Position numbers and translations under genes: made by a program | Notes under the pieces: generated by a model | Told to the model about the DNA's origin: nothing | The model's database searches: none | Seen by the model: only the letters and a program-made list of their open reading frames with translations | Assembly (NCBI GenBank): GCA_030686995.1 | Contig: CM060709.1 | Span: forward strand, 12,608,872-12,672,871 | Origin: Artemisia argyi | Lineage: Eukaryota; Streptophyta; Magnoliopsida; Asterales; Asteraceae | Direction: 5' to 3' | DNA length: 64,000 nt | Shown: positions 33,816-46,500 of the stretch, piece by piece | How the letters are laid out: the number at the start of each line of letters is the position of its first letter | How positions within the stretch are numbered: the stretch's first letter is position 1

Positions 33816-34425
33816 ATTTCTAAGTGTGGGGAGGAAATTCTGGCAAATTTGATCGATTATGTACCCTTTTATGCCCTTTTTCCCCAAAATAGCCCAAAAT
33901 TTTAAAATTTTTCACTTAGTGGAAGTGCTTTGCACTAAACACAATAAATGGTAATCAATCCACCATGTCTAAATCACATAAGGATTGGCTAATCCAGGAG
34001 CAAACGGCTCTTGGTAAAGATATCTCAAATCCGTTTATGGCTTGCAATTTGCCCAAAATTGTATGGTTCCTCAACTCCCCATATCCCATAAAGCAAATGA
34101 GTTGGCTAGCCCGCAAGATTATGGCTTGTGGTAAAGGCAGTGAAAAACCATAATTGGTAATCAGCTCACCAAGATGTTGACTATTCCATCAAGAGTTCGC
34201 TAGTCCAGAAGCAAACGGCTTTTGGTAAAGACTAATCAAATCCGTTGACAGCTGGTGGTTTGCTCAAAATCACACGGTTATCAGGTGTACCACAGTTCTC
34301 ACACCTGGCTACTCCAGAAGTAATGGCTGTCTGGTAAAGAGATATCAAAATCCATTAAATTTTCAAAACGGGTTGTTATTAGATTATAGATTGCTAGGGA
34401 CTAGCAATGTTTTAATGTGGGGTAT

Positions 34426-37400
34426 TGATGAGTTCATAAAAACTCATCATTTCTGTTCCATTTTAAATACGAAAACAGTTAAAAAACACACAGAAATACT
34501 ACATAATACTATAAATATCTTTGAATTGTGTTTTTATATGTTTCAGGTGCAAAAGGACTGAAAACAAAGGAAAACGTGCAAAGTTTGCACACTTGGCAAA
34601 ATCAGTCCCTGAACTTTCAAGAAATGCCAGAAATGGTCCCTGGGAAAATTATTTTGAAGAAAAGTCAACAAAAGTCCCCCAGGAATCATGAAATGACAAA
34701 TTTTACCCTTGAAGTTCAAAATTGCACAAATGGCAAAACAGGTCCCCCAAGTTTCATAAATGACAGTTTTAGTCTCTAGAAGTTTATTTTGGAAAGAAAA
34801 GTCAACTTTAGTCCTTGGGAAGTCAAAAATGTTCACTTATGACCCCTGGATAAAAGTTTACACAAAATGACAACTTTTACCCCTCAAGTTACAAAATTGG
34901 CAAAATAGGTCCCTGGGTATTATAAATTGGAAATTTAATACAAAATACCCTTGTACTATGCATGAATGACAAAATTGGAACAATTTGATAACTTGTGGAA
35001 AATTACAATTTCACCCCCTCAACTTTGGTGAAATTACATAAATGGTCCTTTGTTTTGTAAAAATGGAAAAATATGCAAATATGGTCCTTGTATTATCTAA
35101 TTTTGCAGGTGTGATCCCTTATGATACTTTGGAAACATGGCATGATCAGCCCCTAAAGTTTCATCAAAATTACAAGTTTAGTCCTTGGGCTTAAAAATTA
35201 CAAAACCAAACCGGCCCTTTAGTAAACCTTTAAATCCAAATCCTTAAAATCCAAAATAAATAAAAACCCAAGCCCATCCTTTCCCAGGCCCAAAAATACA
35301 CCAGCCCAACTCACCCTTTATAATAAAAACGGGCGTTGACCCGCGTTGACCACCACTTCATCCCCTACCTCTCCACCTCACCTGCTACTACTCCACCTTC
35401 ACCACTTGCTTCCATACTTTCCACCTCAAACACCTCTCTGTCACCCTCTAAACAAAACCCACCCTTGGGTTTTACCTCAGGAGAGGACATGTGGCAGAAC
35501 CACCATCTCCACCACACCCTACACCTACAACTGACACCACACTATCTCCCACCACCCCAAATTGCTTCTACAATCTACCCTCCACCTCCACAAGACTTCA
35601 AGATACATTAATTGGTCTGAAAGTATCCCTAGCCACGTGTATCAGTTTTGGCGCCAAAACTTGTTTAAACGGCTAGGATGAGTTAGAGTTGATCAATGGT
35701 CAAGATTACAAGTGGGAATTGACCAGAGACATGTGGGGAACTCAAAGATGCTATAAAAGGAGCAAGAAGGAGAAGGATTAATTACTTTGGCACTAGGCCT
35801 TGGTCACGTAGTTGTAATTTTTATTGCTTTCTTAATTAAAATATCTTTTAATCTTTCAAATATTGTATTTTATCTTAAAATAGTGTAATGAACTCTTAAG
35901 TTCCAGTTTAATTCAAGTCTTCTTTTAATTTCATGTTTTAGCTCAAATTTCCATTTAAATTTTCAAGTCTTTCAATTTCCTGTTTATCATGGTTGTTTCT
36001 GGTCCTTATGAACACTACATAGCTATGCCAAGCTATGCAAGCTTTTAGGATTAATTAAACAGCTTTGATCTTTTAAATTCAGAAAATAGTTAAAAAATAG
36101 AGAAAATAGAAAATAAATAAAAAAAAATAGTGTGATATTGGTGATGCAAGCTTGGAGCATGTTGGATGATGGAAGATTTCTGGTTTAGTGCCTCATGGGA
36201 GGCTTTAGGTTATGTTTTGGTCTATTGGATCCATGTTCTCAGCTTAATCCACTTGGTAAGCCCTTTTTACCAATTTTTGCATTTTACTTTTCTAGTTTAT
36301 TATATGCTTTGATTGTAATGTTTTTATGCTTATTTGTTATTGTTTAATGATTTTAAAGTTTAAAATTGTCTGTGTATGTTTTAAATTTCAAAGTTGCTTT
36401 AGATTCATTTTCAACTGTGAAAATCATGTTTGAGTGATTCTTATGCTTTGTTGTTTTAATTCTTATTTATCTGTTTAATTATACTTAATATATGTTATAA
36501 TGAAGTTTGGAATAGATTTCATGGTCTTAATCTTTCATATGCTTGAAAAATCCAAATTGTCTTAATTTTAAGGTGTGTTTGGCTTTGCTGAGTATTATGT
36601 GATTAACTAAGCCTAAGTTGTAATTTTTGATTGCTATGTTGTATACTGAGTTCCTTAAGGTCAGACAAACCTTCAAGTCTATGGTGTATTAATAGAAAAG
36701 TCAAAATTACTTATTATCCAATCTTGGTTGTTCACTGTTATGATTCTTGGTTCCATATTCATCATACTAGTATAAGACTTGTTTATATAGCTTAGTTTCT
36801 TGTTCTTATAGCTTATTATTACATAATCAGTTGTTAAATTAGATTAGAATTTCATTTAAGTCAAACTTTTGTGTTCTTGTGAAATAGTCAAATTTTGGTT
36901 TTTCAGGTTTTTGAATAAAAAGCTTATTTTCTTGTACCTTTATTAAATAGTTTCTTGCTTAATCCTTTTAGGGTTTTCTAGTTTTGTTGCTTAAATTGTT
37001 ATATGTATTTTTGTTAAATTTTATTCTGCATGTTTAATAGCTTATTTATGTGTTTATAGTAACCTGTTTTTGCCCTGTGCACAAGATCTTAAGCCAATTT
37101 CATAAGCTTGCAGAAGCTTATGGAATTGGCCTAAGCTTGTGCACTTGGTCATTTTGTGTTGCACTTGTGGCTAAATTGATAGTTATGTGTTTTAATTTTC
37201 ATTTTTAGCTTATTTTAATTGCTTAATTGAGCATTCTGTGAGCTTTTCTTTTTAAAATTGTGCCTTATTGATGATCAAGTTCATAAGCTCACAGATTACT
37301 TATTTGTGCATGGTTTGTTACATAATTGTTGTTTATCACTTATTTTATGTTTATCTTGTTACCTTTGTGCTTAAATGATAAAATTATACCACCCTGCTTA

Positions 37401-39782
37401 ATAAACTTGATCAATCAATCCATAATCACTTAAACACTTACACTGACAAGTCAGTGCAAGCAGTCAAAATTCATAAGCTCTTATTGAGCTTATGAGTGGA
37501 CTTAATTTTGTGATTTTTGATTCTTTGGTTAGTTTAGCTAGCATACCTTCTGGTTTTAGTCTTATCCTAGGTTTACCAGCTTATGTGATAAGCTATCCAT
37601 GACTTTATATTTTGTCAAAAATTACAATGTATACTCACTAATCAGTCTACAAGTACTTATTTCATAAGCACTTGTAAAGCTCATTAGTGAGCCATACTTT
37701 GTGATTTTTGGTTCTTTAGAGAGTTAATCAACCAGACTTAAAGGTTTGTGGCTTATATGTTATTCACAAGCTTATCTAATAGGCCTGCTATAAGCTTAAA
37801 CCTTGTCCCATTTTATGTTAATACTGAGTAAGTCAGTGTTGACAAGCATACTTCATAAGCTTCCCATGAGCTTATTTGTGGGCATAAGCCCATGAATCTT
37901 GGATTTTTGGATAGCCTCCCAGATAAGTTTGTGGGATCAAAAGCTCTTTTTGATCCCTGAGCTTGTTTGTGGGTCCCACTAAGGGCTGCAAAGTCTTTAT
38001 TTTGGCCTGCAAGGGGTGTTTGGATCAGTGAACAATGGAAAGTGCTTATTGGCTTGTTTCAAGCTTATTAGCAAATTCTAATGTTCCATCTTGTTCATAT
38101 ATGTCTATAATACATGTACAAACCTATTTTTACTCTTATTTTCCACTGTATAGCTTTTTCAAGCTTGTTTCAAGCTTATGGCTTGACTGTCTTAACTGAT
38201 GAGCCATAAGCCTTGAAACTGCTTATTCCTTGGTTTGTAAAGTTCCATTCTCCTTAAATATGTATAATATCTGTGTATGTATAGTTCCAGAAAAAGAAAA
38301 AGCCAAAAAGACCTTTAAAGCTAAGTGATAGCTTCTATTTAGAAGGCTTATAACTTATTTGCTTATTTTTTTTATATCTGTTAATAAAATAAGCTATTAC
38401 AGAGCTTATTAAGCTTTTGTAAAAAGTTTTCCTTCATTAAAGTTGTTTGTATATAGTTAATAAATAGTTTTGTAAAGAAAAAATTAAAAAAATAAAAAGT
38501 TCAAAAAAATTGTTGGTTGTGGGAGTCGAACCTGGGACCTCTCGCTAGTAACATGCATAATACCCCATACCCCTTCCATCTGCTCTGGGGCACCAGTTCC
38601 GTAAGGCTTTGCAAAAAAAATATACTTAACATGTTATTAGTGTATTAAGCTTAAATAAGCTGTTTTGCTTATAACTGCTTAATGGAATAAGCTGGTAACC
38701 CCATATTATTTTTCCCAGCTTCTTCATAGGTAAATACACTTTCTATAATTTTTTCACATTTTTTACTGTTCATATGTATTTATTAGAATTATTAATAGTA
38801 TTAATAAATAAATAATAGTAAATTAATTATAATAAATAGGATATTTGTATAATAAATATAATTTTTGTTTCAGAAATTCTTTTATATTATTTTAAACTTT
38901 TAAAATTTTTTATTTCATTTATTTAGGTTTATTTTAGATATTCTTTATATTTAGTTAATTATTAAATAGTAAATAATTAATAATAAATACATAAATTGTT
39001 TAATAAATATATTTTCAGTTTTAAAATTTATTTTATATTATTTTAAACTTTTCTAAGTTTTAATTTTATTTTTCTAAGCATTTTTAGATTTTCCTTATTT
39101 TAAGGTAATTATTAATAAGTAAATAATAGTTTTTATTTAATAGTAATTACATAAATACTTGTAAAAATTATTTTAATTCATAAATAATTTTCTTATATTA
39201 TTAGGATCAGAAAAATATAAATTTCACATTTGTGGGATTTGTATTGATCAGTTTTCAGTTTTATTTTGGTACGTAGACGTTTATTTAAACGTAAACGTAC
39301 ACGTTTTAGGTTTTTAGGTTTTCTTAATTTTTAAATAAGTTTGTAATTATAAAGTAAATATCTTAAATTTATTTAATTTGCATTTAAGCCCCTAAGGCAT
39401 GTAAATACCTACTGTAATTATATTTGTTGATTCGTTTTGTACGTGTACGTTTATTTGAACCTAAACGTACGTTTGTAAATCCTTTTACATTTTAGGGTTT
39501 CTGATTGCACGTTTTTACTGAAATAGCTGTGACAAGAGCTATTTACTATTCACATTCCTAGTGTTAGTCAGTCAGATTCCTGATTTTATATATAACTTCA
39601 CCAGATCACAAATTCGTTGTATTACAGATTTCACACCTCGTTGGGACATAACGACCTAGGAATAAACTATACTCCTCGTTCACAATTGCGTTTCCTCCCG
39701 GGCTGCTCAGGGCCTTTGTTACGGTTGACCGTTCACAAGCGGTTGGCTTGTGTGATAAAACCTGACGGTTTGGGAGGAATCA
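34426..39782 (+). repeat. 3' LTR of element 1 (5.36 kb)
   Basis: Collinear with 27630-32989, with scattered substitutions and small indels. A G-rich tract (ATGTGGGGTAT) ends at 34425, immediately before it. Confidence 0.9.
35752..35759 (+). promoter_or_regulatory. TATA box, 3' LTR of element 1
   Basis: TATAAAAG, the counterpart of 28957-28964. It could drive read-through transcription into the adjacent Tat sequence. Confidence 0.6.
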
Positions 39783-39786
39783 ACAA

Positions 39787-40450
39787 CTGATTGAAAAATT
39801 AGTAAAAGAAGGCAGAATGGACCACCTCGTAAAAAACATTAAAGAAGGAAAGGATAAACAAAGGAATGGGGGAAAGAAAGAACCTCCCAAAGACAAAGCT
39901 GGCACCATATACATGATACAATCATGGCAACGCAAGATAAAACAAAAAGTCAGTCAAAAATTCTCTCCAGAAAAAGAGATATCCTTCCCTACTCTAGCTG
40001 CGGACAATGCAGTAGTAGAACCGCTAACTATTGAAATACATACGGGGGGACATGATATCCACCGCATGTACATCGATGGGGGGGGGGGGGAGCATCCGCA
40101 GACATCCTATACGATCATTGTTTCAAAAGGCTACGACCTGAGATCCAAAGTCAATTGATACCAGCTACAACGTCGCTGACTGGATTCACAGGAGAAAAGA
40201 TTTGGCCTATGGGGCAACTGCGCTTGCTAGTAGTCGTGGGTGATGAACAACACTCAACAGCAACATGGATTAATTTCATGGTAATCAAGTCTCCCTCACC
40301 ATACAATGGAATCATTGGGAGACCTGGAATATCATCCATGCGCGCTGTACTATCCACAGTACATGGGATGCTCAAATTTCCAGTGGAAGGAGGAGTTGTT
40401 ACCCTCTATAACACAACGGTACCACCAAAAGAATGGAACGTAGTAACCAC
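39787..40450 (+). pseudogene. Tat gag end and aspartic protease, frameshifted at a G run
   Basis: The reading continues from 27629 (LIEKLVKEGRMDHLVK). The protease starts near 40000 with RMYIDGG at the active site, where a run of 13 G's (40078-40090) throws the frame. The correct frame resumes within the ORF opening at 40155 (LTGFTGEKIWPMGQL, PYNGIIGRPGISSMRAVLS). The Asp-Gly-Gly position and the IIGRP flap motif identify a retropepsin-like enzyme that would cleave the polyprotein. Confidence 0.85.
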
Positions 40451-42325
40451 TGAGGTGGAGAGTATCCCAGAACAGCGCACAAAAAAAACACCAAACTTAA
40501 AGGTTGCTATTCATCCCGATTACCCTGAACAACAAATCTCGATTGGAGAATCTTTATCTGACAAAGGTAAAGCAGCTGTGTGCGTACTCTTGCAAAAGAA
40601 CCTAGATATCTTCGCATGGGAACCAAAGCACATGACCGGAGTGCCACGCTCTATCATGGAGCACATGCTACAAATCCGACAAAGATATCCCGCAATACGA
40701 CAAAAGAAGCGCGGCCAGGCCCCAGATCGCGCAAAAGCTATTCTGGAAGAGGTACACAAGCTCGTAGACGCAGGCATCATGCGCGAAGTATACTATCACG
40801 ACTGGCTTTCTAACCCAGTGATGGTAAAGAAGAGTGATGGCAGTTGGAGAATGTGCGTGGACTTCACAGACCTTAACAAAGCATGTCCACAGGACTACTA
40901 TCCACTGCCAGAGATAGACTGGAAGGTAGAATCCCTGTGCGGATATCCTTTTAAATGTTTCCTAGACGCATACAAAGGGTATCATCAAATACAGATGGCA
41001 GTCGAAGATGAAGAAAAAACAGCTTTCCACACCAGTCAAGGGGTTTACTGCTACACGAAAATGCCTTTTGGCCTAAAAAATGCAGGCGCAACATACCAAC
41101 GATTGGTGGACACAACTTTCGAGAAACAAGTAGGTCGAAACTTGGAGGTCTACGTTGACGACCTTGTCATCAAAAGCCACACAGAGGATGAATTGGTGCG
41201 CGACATCGCGGAAATGTTCAAAACATTGGGACAAATAAACATGAAGTTAAATCCCAAGAAGTGCACCTTTGGCGCAACTGAAGGCATGTTCCTCGGATAC
41301 TTAATAGAACCTGATGGAATCAAGCCTTGCCCAGAAAAAAAAAAGCTGTTATTGATCTTCCCTCACCGTGCATACTCAAAGAAGTCCAGTCATTAAACGG
41401 AAAGCTAGCAGGGCTAAACCGTTTCTTATCTAAGTCAGCAAACAAATCACTCCCCCTCTTTAAAACACTCATGAAGTGTACTAAAAAGGGAGACTTTCGT
41501 TGGACCGAGGAAACAGAAGAAGCTTTCCAACAACTAAGACAATATCTGGCATCTCTTCCAAAACTTGTCGCACCGCGACCAAGGGAAGAGCTAATCATGT
41601 ACTTATCTGCAACCCATGGAGCAGTTAGCGTAGTACTATTGACAGATAGGAACTCCGTCCAGACACCCATATACTTTGTAAGCAAAGCACTGAAGAAGAC
41701 AGAGACTAACTATAGAGCTATGGAAAAGTTGGTCTTAGCCCTAGTATTCGCAGCTAAAAGACTGCGCAGATACTTTCAAGCGCACCCAATAGCTGTAATC
41801 ACAGATCAGCCAATCAAACAAGTTATCTCTAAACCTGACGCATCAGGACGGCTACAAAAGTGGAGTGTGTTGTTAAGCGAATATAACATCTCGTATAGAC
41901 CACGCACTGCAATTAAGGGAAAGATATTAGCCGATTTCATTGTTGAGAAGCCAGATACCGATAGTCCAACCTCAACAACCAAAACAGATCTGCAGGAACC
42001 CTGGATTCTGTTCACGGATGGATCCTCATGTGTGGATGGATCAGGCGCAGGCCTTATTCTTACTAATCCAGAAGGTATGGAATTCACCTATGCGCTGCGC
42101 TTCGAATTCACAGCCACAAACAATGAGGCAGAATACGAAGCCCTACTCGCTGGACTGCGTATTGCAATCCAAATGGGTGTACGCAACCTGGAGGCAAACG
42201 TAGATTCTCGGCTAGTCGCTAACCATGTGCTAGGTGAATATGAAGCCAAGGATGAACACATGATCCAATACTTGGATAAGACCAAGTCCTTAATTAAAAA
42301 CTTTGATAGGTTCACAATAAAATAA
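40451..42325 (+). pseudogene. Tat reverse transcriptase, RNase H and second RNase H
   Basis: RT motifs in order: SDGSWRMCVDFTDLNKACP (about 40832-40890), FKCFLDAYKGYHQI (about 40953), KMPFGLKNAGATYQRL (about 41058) and the catalytic YVDD at 41151-41162. A run of 10 A's near 41336 shifts the frame, and reading continues in the ORF starting 41327. The classical RNase H follows (FRWTEETEEAFQQL, then NYRAMEKLVLALVFAAKRLR). At about 42000-42290 a second RNase H-like domain (LFTDGSSCVDGSGAG, then ATNNEAEYEALLAGL) marks the Tat lineage. A TAA at 42323-42325 stops the frame. Confidence 0.9.
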
Positions 42326-43543
42326 GTGCCTAGAGGGGACAACAGGAAGGCTGATGCGCTTAGCAAGATCGCATCCACGAGCTTTGCGCACTTATCAAAA
42401 TAGGTATTGGTAGAAACCTTACAAAACAAATCAATCTTGGAGATGGAAGTATCCACGGTGATAGAAGAACAAGATCCTACATGGATGACACCTATCATTG
42501 AGTTCATTAGCAAAGGAGTCTTACCACAGGATCATAAGGATGCTCGAAGAATACGGCGCACAGCGCAGCGATTTGAACTACGGGACAACATCCTCTATCG
42601 ATGTTCTTTCTTGCAACCTTGGCTACGATGTGTTGGACCTCTTCAAGCAGACTATGTACTCCGAGAAATCCACGCTGGATCATGCAGCATGCACTCAGGG
42701 CCGCGATCTGTTGTAGCGCGCGCTCTACGGTCAGGGTATTATTGGCCAACTATGCACTGCGACGCGCGCGATATGATAAAGAAGTGCAGCAATTGCCAAG
42801 TACACAGGCCAATTCCGCGCCAACCGCAACAAGAGCTAACACCCATTACCTCACCATGGCCATTCTACAAGTGGGGCATTGACATCGCAGGACCCTTTCC
42901 AGTTGCAGCAGGAGGGCTAAAATTCCTCATCGTAGCCATAGACTACTTTACGAAGTGGATTGAGGCAAAGGCAGTGGTGAGTATCACGGGCAACCAGGTC
43001 AAACGCTTTGTATGAGATAACATTGTCTGTCGCTTCGGACTTCCTGGAGAGATCATATCAGACAATGGGAAGCAGTTCTGCGACAACCCATTCAAAGATT
43101 GGTGCGCGCAATTAAACATCACACAACACTTCGCTTCAGTAAAACACCCACAAACCAATGGTTTAGTTGAGCGCGCAAATCGCAGTCTAGGTGAAGGAAT
43201 AAAAGCGCGCCTTGACAGACATAAAGGAAAGTGGGTGGACGAGCTATCACATGTCTTATGGGCGCATCGCACCACAATCAAAACCAGTACTGGAGATACA
43301 CCATTCTCCCTTGTCTACGGAACAGAAGCCGTCATACCAGCTGAGATAGGAATGCCAACTATACGAACAGCAGAGGTCAACGTCACAACAAATGATGAGG
43401 AGCGGCGCATAGACTTGGACTTACTGGAAGAAAGACGTGAACGCGCAGCTATACGCGAAGCAAAGGCTAAGGCAAAAATGAAGAAGTATTATGATGCAAA
43501 GGTCAAACACACTTCCTTCAGGCCAGGAGACTTTGTATACCGC
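42326..43543 (+). pseudogene. Tat integrase, interrupted by stops and element 2
   Basis: Stops lie at about 42401 (TAG) and 43013 (TGA). The HHCC zinc domain reads IHAGSCSMHSG ... KKCSNCQVH (about 42667-42810). The catalytic core has WGIDIAGPFP, ISDNGKQF and HPQTNGLVERAN, giving the D,D,E residues. The sequence stops at FRPGDFVYR (43543), where element 2 inserted, and continues at 57604. Confidence 0.9.
43539..43543. repeat. Target duplication ACCGC of element 2 (with 57604-57608)
   Basis: ACCGC precedes TGATGAG at 43544 and follows AAGTCA at 57603. Removing the element and one copy rejoins the integrase frame. Confidence 0.95.
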
Positions 43544-46500
43544 TGATGAGTGTCTAAAATACTCATCATTTCTGTCACATTTAAGCTACAAAACATCTGA
43601 AAACATACAGATATGCTTTTAAATATATGAAATATCATGAAATTGTGTTTTTAGGTGTTACAAGTAAAAAAAAGGATGAAAACTGATGAAAAACAACAAA
43701 GTTTACATAATTTACAGTTTTAGTCCCTGAACTTTGACAAATTGGCAAAACTAGTCCCTGGTAAATCAAAACTTGTAAAAATATCATAAAAGGTCCTTGG
43801 GATTCATAAGTTGTTAGGAAAAGTCCTTTGAAGTTAAAATTCACAAATTTACAACTTTGGTCCCTCAACTTTGGAAAAGTGTCAAATTTAGTCCCTAAGG
43901 TTTTAAAAATAAGAAAATATTCAAAATAAACCTTATACTATTTATAAATGACAAAATTGGTCCTTTTTGTTAACTATTGGATATTTACAGGTAAGCCCTT
44001 CAAGTTTCAGAAAATTGCAAGAATGGTCCCTGGAGTTTGAGGTATTGACAGAAAAGGTCCCTGGGCATTTAATATGGGAAATTATCATCTTTGGTCCTTG
44101 GGGTTTTCAAGTATGGCAATAATGGTCCCTTCAACTAAATTGGAAAGTTTACACATCAGGTCCCTACACTTTGGCAGATTTACATTTTTGGTCCTTGTGT
44201 AACAATAATACCAAACGGACCTTTTTATTATAATACCCAAACCAAAACCACCCCAGCCCACTCACTCTTTCTTGGCCCAACACCCTCAGCCCACCAAAAA
44301 CCACTCCCGTTTAATAAAACGGGGTCAAACAAAAGTCAAACCCCCACCCTTACCGCCTTTACTGTTCATCTTCTTCCAAACCGCCCCAGTCACCAATACC
44401 AGGTGGTATTCCTGCCATCTATCACCCCCAGCTCACCCTCCACCTCACTAATCCTACTCCCATCACCTCTGTACACCCCACCTTTGCATTTAATGCAATT
44501 CTCACCCAAATTCACCTCCAAACCACACTACTTCCCCTGTTTTCTTCCATAACACCAACTTGACCCAAAAATCTCCCAAGTTTATCTAGACACCTCACAT
44601 AAACTCCCAAATTCCCTTAATTGATAAAAAGAGGCTGCAAGTTACCCTTTCCCGTATTTCCCGCCAAAATGATCAAACGGCTAAAATGCCTTTGACTGAT
44701 CCAATGGTCTCTAATTGATGTGGGAAAGAGCAAGGAAGGTGGGGAGGTCAATATTGGTCATCTATATAGAGAAAAGAAGGCAGAGTGAAGAGTTCATCAT
44801 AGAATTAGTTTTTGTGATCAAACAATTACTGCTTATCTTTAATACTTGTCATTTACAGCTTTCAAAGCTTTATTACATCTTGACACTTTGTAATAAATCT
44901 TTATTTACAGTCAGTAGTTTCATAACCTTTACATATTTGTCATTTAAATTTATGTCATTTACTTAAATTGTCTTTATTACTTGTCTGTTATAACCATTTA
45001 GAGGACTTTAATAAGCACTTAGGCTCCTGACAAAAGCCATAAGGCTTTTTAGAAACCTTGAAGTAGTTGTAATCCATAAATACAAAATACAAAAAGAAAC
45101 AAAGAAAATAAAAATAAAAAAATCAAAAATTCAGCTTCATTGAAGATCATGCAAGGAGCAGGGTTAATAAAGGATTGCCCTGGGTTTTAGAGGCTTGTGG
45201 AAGCCATTAGGTTGTTTCTATTGTCCTTGATTCTCAGTTTGCACTTTGGAAGCATTTTTGTAAGCAAAAATCTCACTTTTGTCTTTTCATTATATATTTG
45301 GTGTTTAACTGTCTTTCCAGTATTTTTGTGATCACTTAGGCTAGTTTAGTTGTAATATAACTTATAATATCATTGTTGTTTATTAATATTAATAATTACT
45401 TAGTATTTCATTTTCAGTCAATTATAGTCTATCAGTAATTTTTAAGTTGTTGTTGTTATTATTGATGTATTTGTGTTTGAATAGGTCTATATAATCATAG
45501 TATATGCTTCTGTATTCATAAATTGGTAATAATCTATTGTTGGCTTTGAAAAATCCTCACCTCAGTCAAGTAAAGGGGTGTTTGGATTGAACTGTTTAGG
45601 GAACTCAGAGCTTGTTTTGTTTGTTAGTTGTTGTTGAAACAGGTCATCTTAGGTCTAGATAGGATAAGTAAACTATAAAATTAAACCTTATTAGTTAAAA
45701 AAGTCAAATCATAGTGAATCATACCTACACAGTCGACTGTGTAGGTTTTTGAGTACCTCAACCACTCAAATCTTTGCTAAAGTGTTTAAGTTTACTTGTT
45801 TTAGTTTCATCATAGTTAATAACATCATAACTAATCAGTAAACCTAGATCTAATCTCATATAAGTCAAAGGAAGAGTTCATAGAAAAAAGTCAAAGTTTT
45901 ACCCTAGGCAGAAATCTCAAAAATTCAAAGATTTTTGTAGAATTTTGTGTGTACTTTTAAGCTTTGATCTTTTGATATGTGTTAGTATATCAGCTGAACT
46001 TTAGTTTCCTGCAATTTTTATAATTTTGTGAATTTTCTTTGTGGACTAAATTGCCCCTCAAAGTGGGCTGCAGGGATAACATCTCCCCTGTGCACTGGGC
46101 TCAGGTTTACTCACCATTCTTTAGTGGACCCCACAGGTCTACTCAGTGGGCCCCAGACTTTGATTATTAGCTTATTAGAAAGCCCATAAGCTAGGCTATC
46201 TGGCTGTGAGCTTATTTAGTAGTTTAGAACCCCTTAGCTAGGGCTGCAAGTGCCCTAAAGGTTGGCCATCCACTAAGAAAAGCTGAGTCATCAGCTTTTG
46301 TACCAAAATACCAACCCCCCTCCTGATCTCATCTGTGGGACCCAGAGGGTGTACCCTAGTTTTTTAGAAAGCTTTTCACCCCAACTTATCAGCTTATTAT
46401 TTTGTTTGGACTTCCAGAGTCCCTAGTGGACCCCACAAGCCCTCTAAGTTGAGCTTTTGAGCCTGTTTGGGTGACTGTGTGAATTGGATTTGCTTATTGA

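Larger units (their letters stand above)
32990..34425 (+). other. Noncoding internal region of element 1
   Basis: It contains, in order: the primer site, a second copy of the LTR-terminal module (33092-33180), a stretch matching element 2 around 51217-51245 (TTCTGTGAGTGG), a stretch matching element 2 around 52135-52190 (GGGGTCGAGTC..GCTAG.GACTCGG), a hairpin at 33796-33815, and a ~470-base block (33945-34425) nearly the same as 52565-53030. This is what remains after deletion of gag-protease from an element-2-like ancestor. No protein frame is supported. Confidence 0.8.
27630..39782 (+). mobile_element. Element 1: noncoding LTR retrotransposon with giant LTRs
   Basis: 12.15 kb in total. Two LTRs of about 5.36 kb (27630-32989 and 34426-39782) enclose only 1,436 bases. 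A tRNA-Asp-type primer site lies at 32995-33012 and a G-rich tract ends just before the 3' LTR. No gag, protease, RT or integrase is present. It is therefore a non-autonomous element, like LARDs in lacking proteins but with the size concentrated in the LTRs. The internal region shares its 3' ~470 bases and short leader/junction blocks with element 2, so the two are related families. The LTRs differ at dozens of positions. Confidence 0.9.

Noticed and set aside
44715..44966. Frames of 60-85 codons in the element 2 LTRs (44715, 46584, 54202, 56071)
   Set aside because: They are identical in both LTRs because the LTRs are identical. They have no recognisable domain and start downstream of or around the TATA region by chance.
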